Source of the DNA: Fidelibacterota bacterium
GTDB lineage: Bacteria; Fidelibacterota; Fidelibacteria; Fidelibacterales; Fidelibacteraceae
Reading direction: 5' to 3'
DNA: 13,639 bases
Assembly: GCA_030620575.1 (NCBI GenBank)
Contig: JAUXEL010000035.1
Span: 1 to 13,639, forward strand
This document shows positions 11,926 through 13,639 of this stretch, one piece after another. The notes below the pieces were generated by a model, which worked only from the letters and a program-made list of their open reading frames with translations, ran no database searches and was not told the DNA's origin. Position 1 is the stretch's first letter. Each line of letters opens with the position of its first letter. The position numbers and the translations under genes were made by a program.

Positions 11926-13639
11926 ATGTGGCGTATTATTAAAAAATCTTTCTGGATAGGTATTTGGATCTTTTTGGTCAGCGGACTCATTATTGGCGGT
12001 CTGTTGATCTATGTATCTCAGGATTTACCAAATTTAGAAGATTTAGAGCGTTTCGAGCCGGACGTTGTTTCGACAGTCTACTCTTCAGATGGAAAAGTTT
12101 TGACAGAATTCGGTATAAAAAACCGAACCTTGGTGCCCTTAGATTCCATTCCCGATTATGTTAAAGACGCTATTTTATCAACAGAAGATAAACAGTTTTA
12201 TTCCCACTGGGGAATGGATATGCGCCGTTTTGCAAAAGCCGTATGGGTTAATATTACTCAGGGATTCGGTGCGCAGGGTGCCTCTACTCTCACTCAACAG
12301 CTGGCACGCACACTGCACTTAAACCGTCAGGAAACCATTAAACGTAAGGTGCAGGAATTGATCGTTGCCATTTTAATTGAACGCACCTACTCTAAAACAG
12401 AAATTCTGGAAATGTATCTTAACTCCTCATTTATGGGACACGGATGCTATGGAATTCAAGCAGCAGCCGATTATTATTTTTCTAAAGATGTACATGATCT
12501 AACACTGGACGAATCTGCAATGCTGATCGGCATCCTGCCTGCACCCAGCCGCTTTTCACCGCGGTTTTATCATGACCGGGCTATTCGCAGACGTAATTTG
12601 GTTTTACGCAATATGGTCCGAAATAATACGATCACCCAGCAGCAGTTTATGGACGGACTATCGTCTGAAACATCTGTTAATTATATTGAAAACAAAAGTT
12701 TAGCACCATATTTTACTGAGTATGTTCGCCAGGAAGTTGCACAATTTTGCCGTACACAGGGTATTGATTATTACCGGGACGGCCTGCAAATTTTTACCAC
12801 ACTGAATCATCAGATGCAGGATATCGCCCATGAATCTGTCAAAAATCAATTGGTCGAACAACAGAAGGTGCTGGATAAAAGTTTATTGAGCAATCCGGAA
12901 TTTTTACTTAAAATATACAAGCAGTATTTTCCCTATCAACGGATACCTCTACGGTATTTTTCAGATTACATGATAATATCTATCAAGCCGAATGAGGAAA
13001 AACCACCCGCATCAGATCTTCCTATCATGTATAACTTCTTTTCGGATTTCCCTGATACTTCTTCCCGGTCGTCTGATTCTTTTACATTCGCCCAGGATAC
13101 CGCCCTTACACTCTCCCCCATGCATTCGGATTTACGCCAAATCGTTCCGAGTATGAGCTATGATTCACTGGATTATTCTTATCTTATATCCTTCCTGCTT
13201 CCGGACGATGAACGCATGCTGATAAAAAAAGATGTCTACCAGCCATTTGTGTATGACACCCTGTATCAGGATACTTCACTTTATCGTTTTTTCTTAACCG
13301 ATTCACTGCGCCGTGATTCCATTACATTTGATTCTCAAATGTGGTATACCATTGTCGTTGATTCTACCAGCATGGTCATGGATTCACTGCTTTCCGCTTT
13401 GCCGCTTAAACCTAAAATCGTACAGGCCAGTATTTTTTCGATTGATCCGGCAACGGGCGCAATTCGTGTCATGATTGGCGGACGGAACTTTGAAGAAAGC
13501 AAATTTAACCGGGCAGTACAGGCTAAACGGCAGCCGGGCTCCACATTCAAACCCTTTGTTTATACTTCTGTTATCGACAATGGATATTCTCCTGCGACCC
13601 AATTGCTGAATCAACCTCCCGCTATTCCGCAACCCGACG
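11926..13639 (+). CDS. Class A penicillin-binding protein (PBP1A type), 3' end cut by window
   Basis: This bifunctional peptidoglycan synthase polymerises lipid II and crosslinks the strands, anchored in the inner membrane. A cytoplasmic MWRIIKK start and one membrane helix (about 8-30) come first. The GT51 glycosyltransferase domain has EDKQFYSHWG with catalytic E87, GASTLTQQLAR (118-128), KRKVQE (139-144, second catalytic Glu) and EILEMYLNSSFMG (159-171). The transpeptidase domain starts with SIDPATGAIRVMIGG and reaches the SxxK motif STFK with nucleophile S539 in RQPGSTFKPF; the window stops at residue 571, before SxN and KTG. Between the two domains (about 305-500) is an unusually long Asp/Ser/Tyr-rich segment. 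The ATG at 11926 is the best start, but no clear ribosome binding site precedes it. It is divergent from coaD. Confidence 0.95.
   Translation, partial: MWRIIKKSFWIGIWIFLVSGLIIGGLLIYVSQDLPNLEDLERFEPDVVSTVYSSDGKVLTEFGIKNRTLVPLDSIPDYVKDAILSTEDKQFYSHWGMDMRRFAKAVWVNITQGFGAQGASTLTQQLARTLHLNRQETIKRKVQELIVAILIERTYSKTEILEMYLNSSFMGHGCYGIQAAADYYFSKDVHDLTLDESAMLIGILPAPSRFSPRFYHDRAIRRRNLVLRNMVRNNTITQQQFMDGLSSETSVNYIENKSLAPYFTEYVRQEVAQFCRTQGIDYYRDGLQIFTTLNHQMQDIAHESVKNQLVEQQKVLDKSLLSNPEFLLKIYKQYFPYQRIPLRYFSDYMIISIKPNEEKPPASDLPIMYNFFSDFPDTSSRSSDSFTFAQDTALTLSPMHSDLRQIVPSMSYDSLDYSYLISFLLPDDERMLIKKDVYQPFVYDTLYQDTSLYRFFLTDSLRRDSITFDSQMWYTIVVDSTSMVMDSLLSALPLKPKIVQASIFSIDPATGAIRVMIGGRNFEESKFNRAVQAKRQPGSTFKPFVYTSVIDNGYSPATQLLNQPPAIPQPD

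Noticed and set aside
13335..13632. Minus-strand open frames within the penicillin-binding protein gene
   Set aside because: They lie antisense to clearly conserved transpeptidase coding sequence.

Overview
The window comes from a bacterium of moderately low G+C content with a two-membrane envelope. It carries a signal-peptidase-II lipoprotein, a class A penicillin-binding protein, the MEP isoprenoid enzyme IspG and an Obg GTPase without a C-terminal OCT domain. The style of the genes, the repeat-rich gaps and a DUF3098-like small membrane protein suggest the FCB group or a neighbouring candidate phylum (for example Marinimicrobia or Cloacimonadota), but no marker settles the phylum.

Layout. 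1-296: a non-coding end region with a cluster of short GC-rich palindromes and an intrinsic terminator. 297-1624 (minus): ispG followed by a small two-helix membrane protein. 1793-4634 (plus): a large lipoprotein built from three tandem copies of a two-domain (WHy/LEA2-like) unit, then a small membrane protein. 4635-7107: an accessory stretch containing an A+T-rich aminotransferase gene, a GNAT acetyltransferase with no normal start codon, and an ASCH-domain protein. 7296-11730 (minus): a compact operon-like run coaD-pta-fmdB-type-obg-(GxxExxY gene)-dprA. 11926 to the end (plus): the first 571 codons of a class A penicillin-binding protein, cut by the window end inside its transpeptidase domain.

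Three structural signals stand out. First, the aminotransferase gene sits in what looks like an integron gene cassette (4827-6217). It has a downstream attC-like site with an 18-base stem, and its first bases complete its own R box exactly as expected for a circularised cassette, yet no integrase is visible. Second, at least five gene 3' ends carry degenerate tracts of 7-base period that start at, overlap or closely follow the stop codon; three different heptamer families are involved. Third, a GxxExxY nuclease-fold gene interrupts the obg-dprA spacing and is bracketed by 9-base-period repeats, with a direct repeat of about 40 bases that includes the ribosome binding site and start codon of both the GxxExxY gene and dprA.

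The core genes are housekeeping: isoprenoid precursors (IspG), coenzyme A (CoaD), acetyl-phosphate metabolism (Pta), ribosome maturation (Obg), DNA uptake and recombination (DprA) and cell-wall synthesis (PBP). No tRNA, rRNA, CRISPR array or transposase was seen.
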